This document shows, in pieces, positions 1 to 8,454 of a DNA stretch of 64,000 nt (the stretch's first letter is position 1; every line of letters starts with the position of its first letter). Source of the DNA: Thermodesulforhabdus norvegica (GTDB lineage Bacteria > Desulfobacterota > Syntrophobacteria > Syntrophobacterales > Thermodesulforhabdaceae). Location of the stretch: positions 62,001-126,000 of the forward strand of contig NZ_FOUU01000005.1 in NCBI RefSeq assembly GCF_900114975.1. The letters run 5' to 3'. A program made the position numbers and the translations under genes. Below the pieces are notes generated by a model. It was not told where the DNA came from and searched no databases. It saw only the letters and a list, made by a program, of their open reading frames with translations.

Positions 1-1146
1 GCCAGCGCGGATTTGTACGGCAGTGATTTGCTACTCTATGAGCTCACGAACCATCTTGACCGAAAGAGGTTTGACCCCATTGTCGTTTTACCTGCACATG
101 GGCCGCTGGAGGAACGCTTTAGGGGCAGTAAAACTGAAGTGCTTGTGTTGAACTTGCCGGTTCTCAGGCGGAGTTTGTTTAACCCAGGAGGCCTCGGTAA
201 ATTTGTTTTTTCTTTTTTGGGGAGCATTATTCGTCTGACAAGGCTCATCAAAATCCGTCGAGTGGATTTGGTACATACAAATACTTCGGCCGTATGGGGC
301 GGGGGTATTTCTGCCCGGCTTGCGGGAAAACCCCATGTGCATTCTGTTATGGAGCTCGTAGAGGACCCACTATTTGTCGCGAAGGCAATGGCGGTTATGA
401 CTTCGGCTTTTTCCGATAAGGTTATTGCAGTTTCAGAAGCCGTGAAAGGACACTTTTTGAAACTTGCACCCTGGGGATCGGAAAGGTATATAGTGCTTCC
501 CACTCCTGTAAACATGGAAATTTATCGTTTTAGCGATGAGGGACGTCGTAGAGTTAGAAGTGAGATAGGGGTCTCCGAGGACACCGTTGTCGTCGGAATG
601 GCTGCCAGATTGAACCGATGGAAGGGGCAGGATGTGTTTGTGGAGGCCTGTGCCAGGGCCCTGGAACTTGCCGGTAATACCAAAAAAATGCATTTCATCA
701 TTCTCGGAGATCCTCTCCCCGGAGAAGAACATTTTGAGCTGGAAATGCAGGCCAGGATCGACGAGCTTAACATCAGGTCTTTCGTTACTACACGGAGCTA
801 CCAGCAAAACTTTAACGAATGGCTTTCGGCAATGGATGTGTACGTTTTGCCGTCGAAATGGCCCGAGCCCAATTCCAGCGGAGTTATAGCTGCAATGGCG
901 GTGGGATTGCCGGTGGTGGGTACCAATATAGGTGGCACTCCTGAGGTGATAATCCCCGGAGAAACGGGCATGCTGGTGCCTCCTGATGATCCGGAAGCCA
1001 TGGCCAGGGCCATTGTCGAACTCGTTGAAAGTGACTCCAATCGATTGAGTATGGGGAAGAAGGCGCGCGAGAGAGCAAGATCCCTTTACTCCATGGACAC
1101 TTACGCCGCAAAGGTCATGGAAATCTATGATGAACTCACCGGTTAG
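1..1146 (+). CDS. Glycosyltransferase family 4 (5' end outside window)
   Basis: A GT-B fold glycosyltransferase, probably adding a sugar from a nucleotide donor during surface polysaccharide or LPS synthesis. The frame is open from base 1 (A-S-A-D-L-Y-G-S-D), so the true start lies upstream and only a few residues should be missing; a TTG at 13 is unlikely to be the start. The C-terminal donor domain is clear: GMAARLNRWKGQD near residue 200, then a GLPVVGTNIGGTPEVI segment near 300. In the usual E-x7-E donor motif the first Glu is present (in WPEPNSSG) but the second is Ala (AAMA instead of EAMA), an oddity for the family. A GT2 gene follows 27 bp later. Family assignment is firm; the sugar and acceptor cannot be read from the sequence. 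Confidence 0.9.
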   Translation, partial: ASADLYGSDLLLYELTNHLDRKRFDPIVVLPAHGPLEERFRGSKTEVLVLNLPVLRRSLFNPGGLGKFVFSFLGSIIRLTRLIKIRRVDLVHTNTSAVWGGGISARLAGKPHVHSVMELVEDPLFVAKAMAVMTSAFSDKVIAVSEAVKGHFLKLAPWGSERYIVLPTPVNMEIYRFSDEGRRRVRSEIGVSEDTVVVGMAARLNRWKGQDVFVEACARALELAGNTKKMHFIILGDPLPGEEHFELEMQARIDELNIRSFVTTRSYQQNFNEWLSAMDVYVLPSKWPEPNSSGVIAAMAVGLPVVGTNIGGTPEVIIPGETGMLVPPDDPEAMARAIVELVESDSNRLSMGKKARERARSLYSMDTYAAKVMEIYDELTG

Positions 1147-1173
1147 TTAAAGCCAGGAAGGGAGATTGGTTAG

Positions 1174-2139
1174 ATGAACATCGACAGGCCTTTTCTCTGT
1201 GTGATAATCCCTACTTACAATCGTGCGCCTATCCTTAAGGCTTGCCTTGAAGCGCTGGCACGACAGACCGTCCCTTTTGAAAGCTTTGAGGTTATCGTGG
1301 GAAATGATGGGTCTTCTGACAATACACTGGAGGTTCTGGAAAGTTTCGTAAAGAAGTCTCCGTACAGGTTAAGGTATTTCTCACAGAAAAACAGAGGACC
1401 AAATGCCGTAAGAAATAGAGCGATTGAGATGACCGATGCGCCCGTTGTTGTGTTCTTCAACGACGATACAATAGCCGATTCCAACTGTTTATTTTATCAC
1501 ATAAAACTTCATAAAAAACATCCAGAAGAACACATTGCAGTGCTTGGGCGTTTGACCATCGATCCTTATCTTCCCTATTCGCCCTTTTCTAAAATCGCCC
1601 TTGACTTGAGTTTTGATCAGTGGAAAGACCGGCGTGTACTGGACTGGAGGGCTTTTTATACCTGTAATCTTTCGGTTAAGAGAAAATTTCTGCTGGAGTA
1701 CGGGCTTTTTGACGAAGAAATATGGTACAATGATGACATTGAACTGGGCGCCAGGTTGGGCCGTCACGGCTTGAAGATAATTTATTGTCCTGAATCGCTG
1801 GGTTATCATCGACATCTTCTGGGTGAGGAGGACTACCTGAAGATAGCCGTTAAAGAGGGTAAAGGGCTTGCGGTTTGGTATCGGAAAAAACCTTTCATGG
1901 TAAAAGAACTACAGGCCTTGAACTTTCCTCCGGTCATGCCTCTTCCAACAAGGTTGAAATATCTGATGGCCGACATGATTTTTCATGGTTCTTTTCGCAA
2001 ACTGTGGCTCGATATTGCCCGGAGGCTGGTCAGGAAACACGAACCCGCCGCTCTTAAGATTTACCTGAAATGCTACCAGGCTATAAAAAGAGAAAGCATA
2101 CGCCGGGAACTGCGTAAAGGTTCACCTGCCGGGAACTGA
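1174..2139 (+). CDS. Glycosyltransferase family 2
   Basis: A GT-A fold glycosyltransferase of 321 residues, likely acting in the same polysaccharide pathway as the GT4 gene just upstream. The N-terminus carries the nucleotide-binding start VIIPTYNRAPILKACLEAL (from about residue 10) and VGNDGSSDNT. The metal-binding acidic cluster is FFNDDT near residue 95. A later YNDDIELGARL near residue 190 matches the position of the family's catalytic-base region. No membrane segment is evident, so it is probably cytoplasmic or peripheral. An AAGGGAG ribosome site precedes the ATG. The gene ends facing the minus-strand block at 2157, so this closes the glycosyltransferase cluster. Substrate unknown. Confidence 0.9.
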   Translation: MNIDRPFLCVIIPTYNRAPILKACLEALARQTVPFESFEVIVGNDGSSDNTLEVLESFVKKSPYRLRYFSQKNRGPNAVRNRAIEMTDAPVVVFFNDDTIADSNCLFYHIKLHKKHPEEHIAVLGRLTIDPYLPYSPFSKIALDLSFDQWKDRRVLDWRAFYTCNLSVKRKFLLEYGLFDEEIWYNDDIELGARLGRHGLKIIYCPESLGYHRHLLGEEDYLKIAVKEGKGLAVWYRKKPFMVKELQALNFPPVMPLPTRLKYLMADMIFHGSFRKLWLDIARRLVRKHEPAALKIYLKCYQAIKRESIRRELRKGSPAGN

Positions 2140-2156
2140 TGCGAAAAGCGCTTATA

Positions 2157-2402
2157 TCAATCTACCTGAACCTTGGTCGCCCGTCTTTCAGATATCTTGC
2201 TGCTTTGTTCCAGATCCTGGATCTTTTTGTCTATTATCGATCTTATGGCCTTAAGAAACTCGACCTTAGAGTTACGAATATGCTGCCTGAATTCGCTTTC
2301 GCTACCAAAAGTAGATCTTACCTGATTGATTAACTCTCCTATGGGACACCCATACATTCCGGACCCGCAACCCTGATGTTTGTTGCTACTGTTATGGTTC
2401 AT
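2157..2402 (-). CDS. Small hypothetical protein coupled to the ArsA-like ATPase
   Basis: An 81-residue protein I do not recognise. It has two cysteines near the N-terminus (C12 and C19, in GCGSGMYGCP) followed by a long charged segment (residues about 25-70) predicted to be helical. The start overlaps the end of the ArsA-like gene by 11 bp and has a good ribosome site, GGGAGG nine bases upstream, which supports translational coupling. A plus-strand frame over the same DNA (2139-2333) starts at the GT2 stop but has no ribosome site and no familiar features, so the minus strand is preferred. The context suggests a partner or regulator of the ATPase; that is inference. Confidence 0.65.
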   Translation of the reverse strand: MNHNSSNKHQGCGSGMYGCPIGELINQVRSTFGSESEFRQHIRNSKVEFLKAIRSIIDKKIQDLEQSSKISERRATKVQVD

Positions 2403-3585
2403 ATTTTGAACCTCCCAGCTCTACCTCCAATCTACCGTCCCTCAGATGGGCTTTTAGGTCTGATGACACTACCGACCGGGGCAGGGGGATATTTCTCCTT
2501 AACACCCCGATCTTTACGACCAATTCGTCCCCCAAAGAATATACTTCGATATCCTCTTTTTCTGCAAAGGGCATGTTTATTCTTATTACCGTAGCCCCGT
2601 CTTTCTTGACAAATTCAAAGGGCTTTCCTTTGAAAAAGACTTCAGTGGGGTCGGTTTTGCCAAAAAGAGTTCTTCCGAGGTTTCTCAGGGTTTCGGGGCC
2701 TATAACTTCTTGATCAAAGAGGTTTACGGTAAAAATTGGCACCGGGTCAAAATACTGCCTTGCCAGCTCTGAATAGTGAGCCTGCATCTTTTTCCATCGC
2801 AAAAAGTAAGCATCTCCGAGGTGGGCGGGGAGCATTTTGTTCAGTACCACGGCATCAGTGTTTATCTGATAGAGATTGAAGTACATAAATGCCCGAAGGG
2901 TTTCTTTGAGGACGATTTTCTCCGGGTTTGTAACCAGCCTTACGGTCGTAAGATCAGGGTTTGTCAGGATATCGTCAACCCCGTGAAGTTTGTCAAAGAG
3001 CTGTTGAATGTTTTCGAAATACCTTTCTTCTGGAAGAGGAATGTCGCTGACTCGTTTCACTATTGGGCGTGCTACTCGAATTACATTTCTTTCGAGAGCA
3101 AAGATTTTTCTCACATACCACTCCAGTGCCTTGGGTATGCTTATGAACCGGATGGATTCTCCCGTGGGTGCACAATCAAGGATGATTGCATCAAAGTCGC
3201 CGTGCCTGATGTAGCGGTTAATCCAGAGAAGTGCACTTACCTCTTCCATCCCCGGTAGAATGGCCAATTCCTCGGCAAGAACGCTGTTGAACCCCGTTGT
3301 ATTTAGCAGCAGGGACAGATACCCGTGGACCTCCTTCCAGTTGCGCTGTAGTTCTCGGTGCATGTCCAGTTCCTGAATCCACAGGTTTTGAAAAATGCGC
3401 ACGGGTTTCCCGTCTCCCAGATCGAGCAGGGATTTGCTGACGTCAAATATATCGGAGAGGTTGTGAGCTATGTCTAGCGACATTATAATGGTTTTGTAGC
3501 CCAGATCTGCGGCGTGAAGAGCTGTAGCGGCAGCCACGCTGGTCTTTCCGACTCCACCCTTTCCGGCATAGAGAATGACCCTCAT
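2392..3585 (-). CDS. ArsA/GET3-family ATPase with C-terminal Hsp20-like domain
   Basis: A 397-residue P-loop ATPase of the ArsA/GET3 (anion-transporting ATPase) family. The deviant Walker A motif GKGGVGKTS sits at residues 8-16, followed by a switch-I type SLDIAHNLSDIFD stretch; ILDCAPTGESIRFI near residue 135 matches the family signature. Only one nucleotide-binding domain is present, so it should act as a dimer. The last 80 residues (from about 315, containing INMPFAEKEDIEVYSLGDEL) resemble the small-heat-shock-like domain found in some bacterial ArsA homologues. No arsenic genes lie nearby, so arsenite export is not supported; a role in protein targeting or metabolite-dependent switching is equally possible. 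It overlaps the small gene downstream. Confidence 0.85.
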   Translation of the reverse strand: MRVILYAGKGGVGKTSVAAATALHAADLGYKTIIMSLDIAHNLSDIFDVSKSLLDLGDGKPVRIFQNLWIQELDMHRELQRNWKEVHGYLSLLLNTTGFNSVLAEELAILPGMEEVSALLWINRYIRHGDFDAIILDCAPTGESIRFISIPKALEWYVRKIFALERNVIRVARPIVKRVSDIPLPEERYFENIQQLFDKLHGVDDILTNPDLTTVRLVTNPEKIVLKETLRAFMYFNLYQINTDAVVLNKMLPAHLGDAYFLRWKKMQAHYSELARQYFDPVPIFTVNLFDQEVIGPETLRNLGRTLFGKTDPTEVFFKGKPFEFVKKDGATVIRINMPFAEKEDIEVYSLGDELVVKIGVLRRNIPLPRSVVSSDLKAHLRDGRLEVELGGSKYEP

Positions 3586-3624
3586 GACAATCTGCCCCCG
3601 TCGTTACCTCCAGTAAAGCTTTTA

Positions 3625-4179
3625 TTATTCAGGCTCAGGATGCCACTCAAGCTCCGTTAGAATACCTCTGACCCATTTAGGTATATCTCCCGGTCTCGGT
3701 GCTTTTCCCGATGGCGGCATGGAGAGTATACCCGCTTCAACCCAGGTGTTGAAAACAAATTCGGAACAAAAAAACCTGGTGGCATCGGCCGATACCCGTC
3801 CGAAGATGTTCTTGATAAGGGATCCATAGTCATAAGGAATGCCGGAAGCGCACATGGTAAGCGCATAATCGATAATGGCAGACTCGGCTTTTTCATCGAC
3901 ATCAATGTGGAACCAATAGGCTCGTCCGTTGTAATGTTCTAATCGTTTTGAGAGTAACCGCAACTCCAGGCCCGAGGTCAGGGCTTCCACCAGAAAAACC
4001 CGGTCCTGAAGAGTGTCATGTCGTTTGAAGCGCAGGACCAGGGATGCATGGCTGAACGGAGTCCATAGTCTTATAAGCCTTGATATGAGACCGTTGCCTT
4101 TCCACAAAATTGCATCCCCTGTTTTTATGTGAGGGCGTGCAGTGTAATAGGGCAGACGGGCTATCTGTTTTTCCGCCAT
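3625..4179 (-). CDS. YiiX-like permuted papain-fold (NlpC/P60-related) protein
   Basis: A 184-residue protein of the YiiX/YaeF type of permuted papain-fold hydrolases. The family's circular permutation places the catalytic His early and the Cys late: here SHASLVL near residue 45 and RFFCSEFVFNTW near residue 137. These proteins act on amide or thioester bonds, often lipid or peptidoglycan linked; the substrate here is unknown. No signal peptide is visible. I chose the ATG at 4179 over the one at 4185 because the GGAGAG ribosome site abuts the latter but is six bases from 4179. It lies 39 bp upstream of the ArsA-like gene on the same strand and is probably co-transcribed. Confidence 0.75.
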   Translation of the reverse strand: MAEKQIARLPYYTARPHIKTGDAILWKGNGLISRLIRLWTPFSHASLVLRFKRHDTLQDRVFLVEALTSGLELRLLSKRLEHYNGRAYWFHIDVDEKAESAIIDYALTMCASGIPYDYGSLIKNIFGRVSADATRFFCSEFVFNTWVEAGILSMPPSGKAPRPGDIPKWVRGILTELEWHPEPE

Positions 4180-4263
4180 GGGCATCTCTCCGCGAATGCG
4201 CTACTAAAACCCCGTCCTGGTGTAAAATGTAGCGTCGTGAAAAAAGATGTTCGCTAAACCCTG

Positions 4264-5199
4264 CTAGTCCAGCTCGTAACTAAAGTAAATTTTATGCACC
4301 CCTTTATTGGTAGCGTACTTGATAACCTCGGGATTCAGAACCTGATGAGTTACACATATAAGAAGCTTGTTGCGCTCACGAAATTCCTCAAGCCTGGCAA
4401 CTTTTCTTACAAACGAATCAACATCCTTCTTTTTCAACTGGGTTTTTGCCTCTCCCAGAATGATGATTTCCTCTCCATCTTTCAGACCCCGCCCGATTAT
4501 GTTTATCTCTTCCCATCTGGATTTCCCTACCTCAATAAGATCTCTTTTGAGACGATCCCGGACTTCCAGACCAAAGTCTTTTCTCAGCAGTTCGGGAAGT
4601 GCTCTATATGCCTGGTTCTCGAGTATGTAGCCCACACTGTGTGATAGCCCTCCGAGATGCTCCCTGGTTTTCCTGTGTTCCTCGGTAAGCTTTTTAAGGG
4701 CTTCTTCAGTGCGTCTCTGAGCTTCGGCGAGCTGGTTAACCCTTTCTTCGGTGCGTTTCTGAGCTTCAGCGAGTTCTTGGACGGTTTTTTCGAGTTTTGT
4801 AAGTCTTTCTTCTGCTTTTTTCTGAGCTTCAGCGAGCTGATTAACCCTTTCTTCGGTGCGTCTCTGAGCTTCAGCGAGTTCTTGGACGGTTTTTTCGAGT
4901 TTTGTAAGTCTTTCTTCTGCTTTTTTCTGAGCTTCGGCGAGCTGATTAATCCTTTCTTCGGTGCGTCTCTGAGCTTCAGCGAGTTGGTCAATTCTTTCTT
5001 CAGTCCGCTTTTGAGCTTCGGCAAGCTCTCTGATACTCTGCGCTAACTTTTCTACTTCTTCTTTCAATTCCAGGAAATCAACTCTTTTTACCACCTCACC
5101 AACAGCTACCTCAATTCCCCGCAGTATCTTGATGAAGATACTCCGAACCTGGGGATCTAGCTTCTCGAGCTCTTCTATGATCTCAACGCCGAAAAGCAT
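4264..5199 (-). CDS. Coiled-coil protein with C-terminal PD-(D/E)XK nuclease-like domain (DUF3782-type)
   Basis: A 311-residue protein in two parts. Residues about 45-190 form a long coiled coil built from repeats of the type LAEAQRRTEERVNQ (14 residues, two heptads) interspersed with LTKLEKTVQE. Residues about 190-311 look like a PD-(D/E)XK fold: WEEINIIGRG followed after a short loop by IIILGEAKTQL, giving the expected acidic residue and E-x-K pair. Proteins of this build (DUF3782 and relatives) are widespread in thermophiles and cyanobacteria and uncharacterised. At DNA level the coiled coil includes a near-perfect 105-bp tandem duplication (see repeat entry). The AGGAG site is 13 bases upstream of the ATG, rather far. 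Nuclease activity is inference. Confidence 0.75.
   Translation of the reverse strand: MLFGVEIIEELEKLDPQVRSIFIKILRGIEVAVGEVVKRVDFLELKEEVEKLAQSIRELAEAQKRTEERIDQLAEAQRRTEERINQLAEAQKKAEERLTKLEKTVQELAEAQRRTEERVNQLAEAQKKAEERLTKLEKTVQELAEAQKRTEERVNQLAEAQRRTEEALKKLTEEHRKTREHLGGLSHSVGYILENQAYRALPELLRKDFGLEVRDRLKRDLIEVGKSRWEEINIIGRGLKDGEEIIILGEAKTQLKKKDVDSFVRKVARLEEFRERNKLLICVTHQVLNPEVIKYATNKGVHKIYFSYELD
4771..4980. repeat. 105-bp tandem duplication inside the coiled-coil gene
   Basis: Two adjacent copies, 4771-4875 and 4876-4980, read almost identically; I count two mismatches, around 4840 and 4850 of the first copy against the second. One unit encodes 35 residues, exactly five heptads, so gain or loss of a unit keeps the reading frame and the coiled-coil register. 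Shorter related units of 42 bp flank it on both sides. Confidence 0.9.
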
Positions 5200-5393
5200 G
5201 GTCTGTTTTTAACTCCTCGTGGTCCAGTATTTTTCACATATATTAGCATAAGCCCCAATGATGGTCTATTTTTATCGTAAGATTGTTCGTTATGTTAACC
5301 TTGCTGTTTTGCTCGAACAACCGTTGAAAAAACTTTTGTTCAGAAACCTTCTCCTTAGCTCCTGACAAAGAAAAGGAGTTACGGAATACGCCG

Positions 5394-6332
5394 TCAATCC
5401 TCCAGGTCCAGGTGAGCCCTGGTTACGGGTCCAACGATTCCATCGACGACGAGGCCCTGACTTTTCTGGAAGTCTCTGACACATCTATCGGTCTCGGGTC
5501 CAAACACTCCGTCCACACTCAGGGAATATCCTAATCTGACCAGTGCTTCCTGAACCTCTCTGACATCCTCTCCTCTCTGATAAGGTATGGTCAATTTCAA
5601 AAGTCTTCTCTCAGCAGTCGCGGCAGAAACTCTAAGAGGTGCTCCATCAATGGTGGTTTCGTCCAGCCTTATGCCCCGGATCCATAGAGGTAGTTCCAGA
5701 TTCCATTTTTCTTCAGCTATCAACTGAAGGAAAGTATCCATACGATAAACGGTTTTCCTGAGCAGTGGGATAGAGTGCCCGGCAAGCCAGTTTCTCCTGG
5801 TATCTACATAGTGTTTGACCCACTCTTTTTCGCCGATTGAACTACAGGATCCCCATAGTTTTTCGGTTTTTTCTTTTATGAGCTTCCACGAGCCGTGTAT
5901 GAAACTGTCATAGACCAAGCAAACGCTCAGCGCGAACTGCATACCCAGGCGTTTGGAACATCGCAAAGCGGGATTCCAGTAAGTGCGGTCGAAAAAAGCA
6001 TCCTGAACTTCCTGCATTACGGGATCATGGCCTGCCATTTTAAGAAGATTCTTAAACCGGAGATCTCTGTCCAGAGAATAGTCTCTCGCTTCAAGTCTTT
6101 CGAGATAAGGAGTTAACTCTTCTGAAAAGGCCGCGTCATCCCTGCTGCAGTAATCCTTTATTAAAAGATAGAGATTGCCACTTGCCAGCGTCGTCTGAGA
6201 TCGCCCATAGGTTAAATGTCCGGGATCGTTGGGGTGAAAGGTGACTCTGGAATAATCGCCGTGAGGCGATCCGGTTTCAAAAATGTTCACTATTGCTTGA
6301 GCCGTTTTCTTTTGTATTTCACTGACCGCCAT
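5394..6332 (-). CDS. GH46-type chitosanase with peptidoglycan-binding domain
   Basis: A 312-residue protein whose residues 1-235 resemble glycoside hydrolase family 46 chitosanases (hydrolysis of beta-1,4 glucosamine polymers). Near the N-terminus FETGSPHGDYSRV and then NDPGHLTYGRSQTT place Glu19 and Asp36 about where the family's acid and base lie. Residues about 243-308 (DVREVQEALVRLGYS, VDGVFGPETDRCVRDFQ) form a typical PG_binding_1 domain. No signal peptide is visible, so export would need a holin, lysis or another route; an endolysin-like or cell-wall role is possible. The ATG at 6332 has a TGAGGT site eight bases upstream. It is divergent from the pab operon and precedes the coiled-coil gene on the same strand. 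Confidence 0.8.
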   Translation of the reverse strand: MAVSEIQKKTAQAIVNIFETGSPHGDYSRVTFHPNDPGHLTYGRSQTTLASGNLYLLIKDYCSRDDAAFSEELTPYLERLEARDYSLDRDLRFKNLLKMAGHDPVMQEVQDAFFDRTYWNPALRCSKRLGMQFALSVCLVYDSFIHGSWKLIKEKTEKLWGSCSSIGEKEWVKHYVDTRRNWLAGHSIPLLRKTVYRMDTFLQLIAEEKWNLELPLWIRGIRLDETTIDGAPLRVSAATAERRLLKLTIPYQRGEDVREVQEALVRLGYSLSVDGVFGPETDRCVRDFQKSQGLVVDGIVGPVTRAHLDLED

Positions 6333-6359
6333 GCTTCTTTACCTCAAGTAGCGTTCTCT

Positions 6360-6387
6360 TTGCCAATTTTTAAGTACTGACTATTAT
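6360..6387 (+). promoter_or_regulatory. Candidate sigma70-type promoter for the pab operon
   Basis: TTGCCA at 6360-6365 and TATTAT at 6382-6387, separated by 16 bp, each matching five of six consensus bases. It lies 62 bp upstream of pabA in the divergent gap. Prediction from pattern only. Confidence 0.45.
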
Positions 6388-6448
6388 AGACCGGTAAAGG
6401 TCTTTCGGGGTAGTGTTGAGTTGGTAACTCTGGCATTGAGGGTGTGCA

Positions 6449-7027
6449 GTGGTGAAACGATTTGTGATGATAGATAATTACGATTCTTTTACTTATAACT
6501 TGGTCCAACTCCTGGGTTCCTGTGGTGCCGATGTTATAGTATTCCGTCACGATGAGACCACCGTTAAAGATATAGATGCAATAAAACCTGATGCTATATG
6601 TATTTCGCCAGGGCCCCGCGATCCGGCTCACGCCGGCATAAGCGCCGAAGTGGTTCGAACCTTTGCAGGTAAATTACCCATACTCGGAGTTTGCCTGGGT
6701 ATGCAGGTTATAAACGAAGTGTATGGGGGAAAGACCGTTCACGCCCCCCTACCCGTTCACGGAAAAACCAGCATGATCAAACATACCGGGCGGGACATAT
6801 TTTCGGGAATTCCTTCACCTTTTAAAGCTGCACGATATCATTCGCTCTGTATAAAGAGATGTAGTGATGAGTTGGTTGAAATGGCCTGGAGTGACGATGG
6901 CGTGGTTATGGCAGTGAAGCATAAAGATTTACCTGTCTTCGGAGTTCAATTTCATCCGGAATCCTTCATGACCGAATTCGGGAAAGAAATTATTTTAAAT
7001 TTCATTAACCTGGAGCTCTTTAGATAA
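6449..7027 (+). CDS. pabA: Aminodeoxychorismate/anthranilate synthase glutamine amidotransferase
   Basis: A 192-residue class I glutamine amidotransferase that releases ammonia from glutamine for the chorismate-using partner encoded next. The opening IDNYDSFTYNLVQLL is the family signature, GVCLGMQV carries the nucleophilic Cys near residue 78, and VQFHPES carries the catalytic His near residue 170. The partner downstream and a class IV aminotransferase after it point to p-aminobenzoate (folate) rather than tryptophan synthesis, although such subunits can be shared (TrpG/PabA). The start is one of two adjacent GTG codons (6449 or 6452) behind a GAGGG site at 6438; I keep the first. It begins a long co-directional run ending with metG. 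Confidence 0.9.
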   Translation: MVKRFVMIDNYDSFTYNLVQLLGSCGADVIVFRHDETTVKDIDAIKPDAICISPGPRDPAHAGISAEVVRTFAGKLPILGVCLGMQVINEVYGGKTVHAPLPVHGKTSMIKHTGRDIFSGIPSPFKAARYHSLCIKRCSDELVEMAWSDDGVVMAVKHKDLPVFGVQFHPESFMTEFGKEIILNFINLELFR

Positions 7028-7044
7028 CGGAGAAGAAGCCCAGT

Positions 7045-8454
7045 ATGATTACTTTTCCTTTCCGCAATCTCTGGAAACTTAAGGACCTCCGTTTGGTAGC
7101 CTCCAGTGCCTCTGACGAAGATTTTATTGCTTATGCGAGATCTATTTCCCGCAAGCCCTTTTCAGTGGTCCTGCTCAGTGGCGGTGATCATGATGCGGCC
7201 AACTTTTCAATAGCCTGCTGGAAGCCTGCAGTGGCTTTCTGGGGTAAAGGATCGTCGGCGGTTATAGAAATCGCCGGTCGAAAAGGGATAACTCAAGGCA
7301 GTTGCCTGACGCTTTTTGAGAAACTGCTTAACGGGTTTGAGGTCGATTACAGCCTGGAACGGTATCTTCCTTTTATGGGCGGGGCTGTAGGATTCCTTAC
7401 CTACGAGGTCAAAAACTACATCGAACGATTGCCTCAGACTGCACAGGACGACCTCAAACTTCCGGACATATGGGCCGTGTGGCCAGCCGAGATTCTCCTC
7501 CACGACAGAAAAGTTGGCACTATCTATTACTTACAGTTACGGCTCGATTCCCTGAAAGATGCCTCAGGAGATCTGCCTTCGGCCATCCCTCCCGTTAATT
7601 CTGGTGTTGTAATTGGAGATCTGGTTTCCAACTTCAGCAGAAATGGGTATATCAGGGCGGTTAAGCGGATAATCAATTACATAAGGGACGGTCATGTATA
7701 TCAGGTGAACCTTTCTCAGCGGTTCTCGGCTCCTATATTTTGCGAGCCCTTTGAACTCTGGGTCAGTCTCTATCGGCGCAATCCCGCCCCCTTTTATGCT
7801 TTCATCAACGGTGGAGATTTCTTTGTTCTTTGTACCTCCATGGAGCGTTTTCTTTATTTGCGTGACGGCATTATCGAAACCCGCCCTATTAAGGGTACTC
7901 GTCCCAGAGGTTCTACGCCCGAAGAAGATGAAGCCAACCGGGAGGATCTGGCTTACCACCCTAAAGATGATGCCGAACTGTCCATGATAGTGGATCTTTT
8001 AAGAAATGATCTAGGTAAGGTGTGCAAAATAGGCACGGTATCGGTCGACGAACATAAGCGAATAGAGGCTTATCAGAATGTTTTTCACCTGATCTCGATC
8101 GTACGGGGCAGACTTAAGGAAGGCGTCACCTATGGTGACATTATCAGGGCTACCTTCCCCGGCGGATCGATCACGGGATGTCCGAAAATTCGTTCCATGG
8201 AGATAATAGACGAGCTTGAGCCTAACGTAAGGCATGTGTACACGGGATCCATAGGTTATTGGGGATTTCACGGAAATATGGATCTGAACATAGCCATCAG
8301 GACCATGATAATAAGGAATTCCAGAGCATATCTTTCCGTCGGTGGGGGAATTGTTTTCGATTCGGATCCGGTGCTGGAATACGAAGAAACGCTCCACAAG
8401 GGGCGGACTTTTTTTGAAGTTCTTAAGGATATGGCAAAGGCCAGGGCAGAATGA
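7045..8454 (+). CDS. pabB: Aminodeoxychorismate synthase component I
   Basis: A 469-residue chorismate-binding enzyme that, with PabA, aminates chorismate to 4-amino-4-deoxychorismate. The C-terminal half carries the family motifs: IIETRPIKGTRPRG (near residue 280, the PIKGT nucleophile-Lys region), FPGGSITGCPKIRSMEIIDELEP (near 375) and YTGSIGYWGFHG (near 400). The N-terminal region is weakly conserved, as usual. It starts 17 bp after pabA and ends with a four-base overlap with the next gene, typical of translational coupling. Anthranilate synthase is the alternative, but the PIKGT form and the following lyase-like gene favour PabB. Confidence 0.9.
   Translation: MITFPFRNLWKLKDLRLVASSASDEDFIAYARSISRKPFSVVLLSGGDHDAANFSIACWKPAVAFWGKGSSAVIEIAGRKGITQGSCLTLFEKLLNGFEVDYSLERYLPFMGGAVGFLTYEVKNYIERLPQTAQDDLKLPDIWAVWPAEILLHDRKVGTIYYLQLRLDSLKDASGDLPSAIPPVNSGVVIGDLVSNFSRNGYIRAVKRIINYIRDGHVYQVNLSQRFSAPIFCEPFELWVSLYRRNPAPFYAFINGGDFFVLCTSMERFLYLRDGIIETRPIKGTRPRGSTPEEDEANREDLAYHPKDDAELSMIVDLLRNDLGKVCKIGTVSVDEHKRIEAYQNVFHLISIVRGRLKEGVTYGDIIRATFPGGSITGCPKIRSMEIIDELEPNVRHVYTGSIGYWGFHGNMDLNIAIRTMIIRNSRAYLSVGGGIVFDSDPVLEYEETLHKGRTFFEVLKDMAKARAE

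Noticed and set aside
2139-2333. Plus-strand 64-codon frame starting at the GT2 stop
   Set aside because: No ribosome site or motif; it is antisense to the better-supported 81-residue minus-strand gene.
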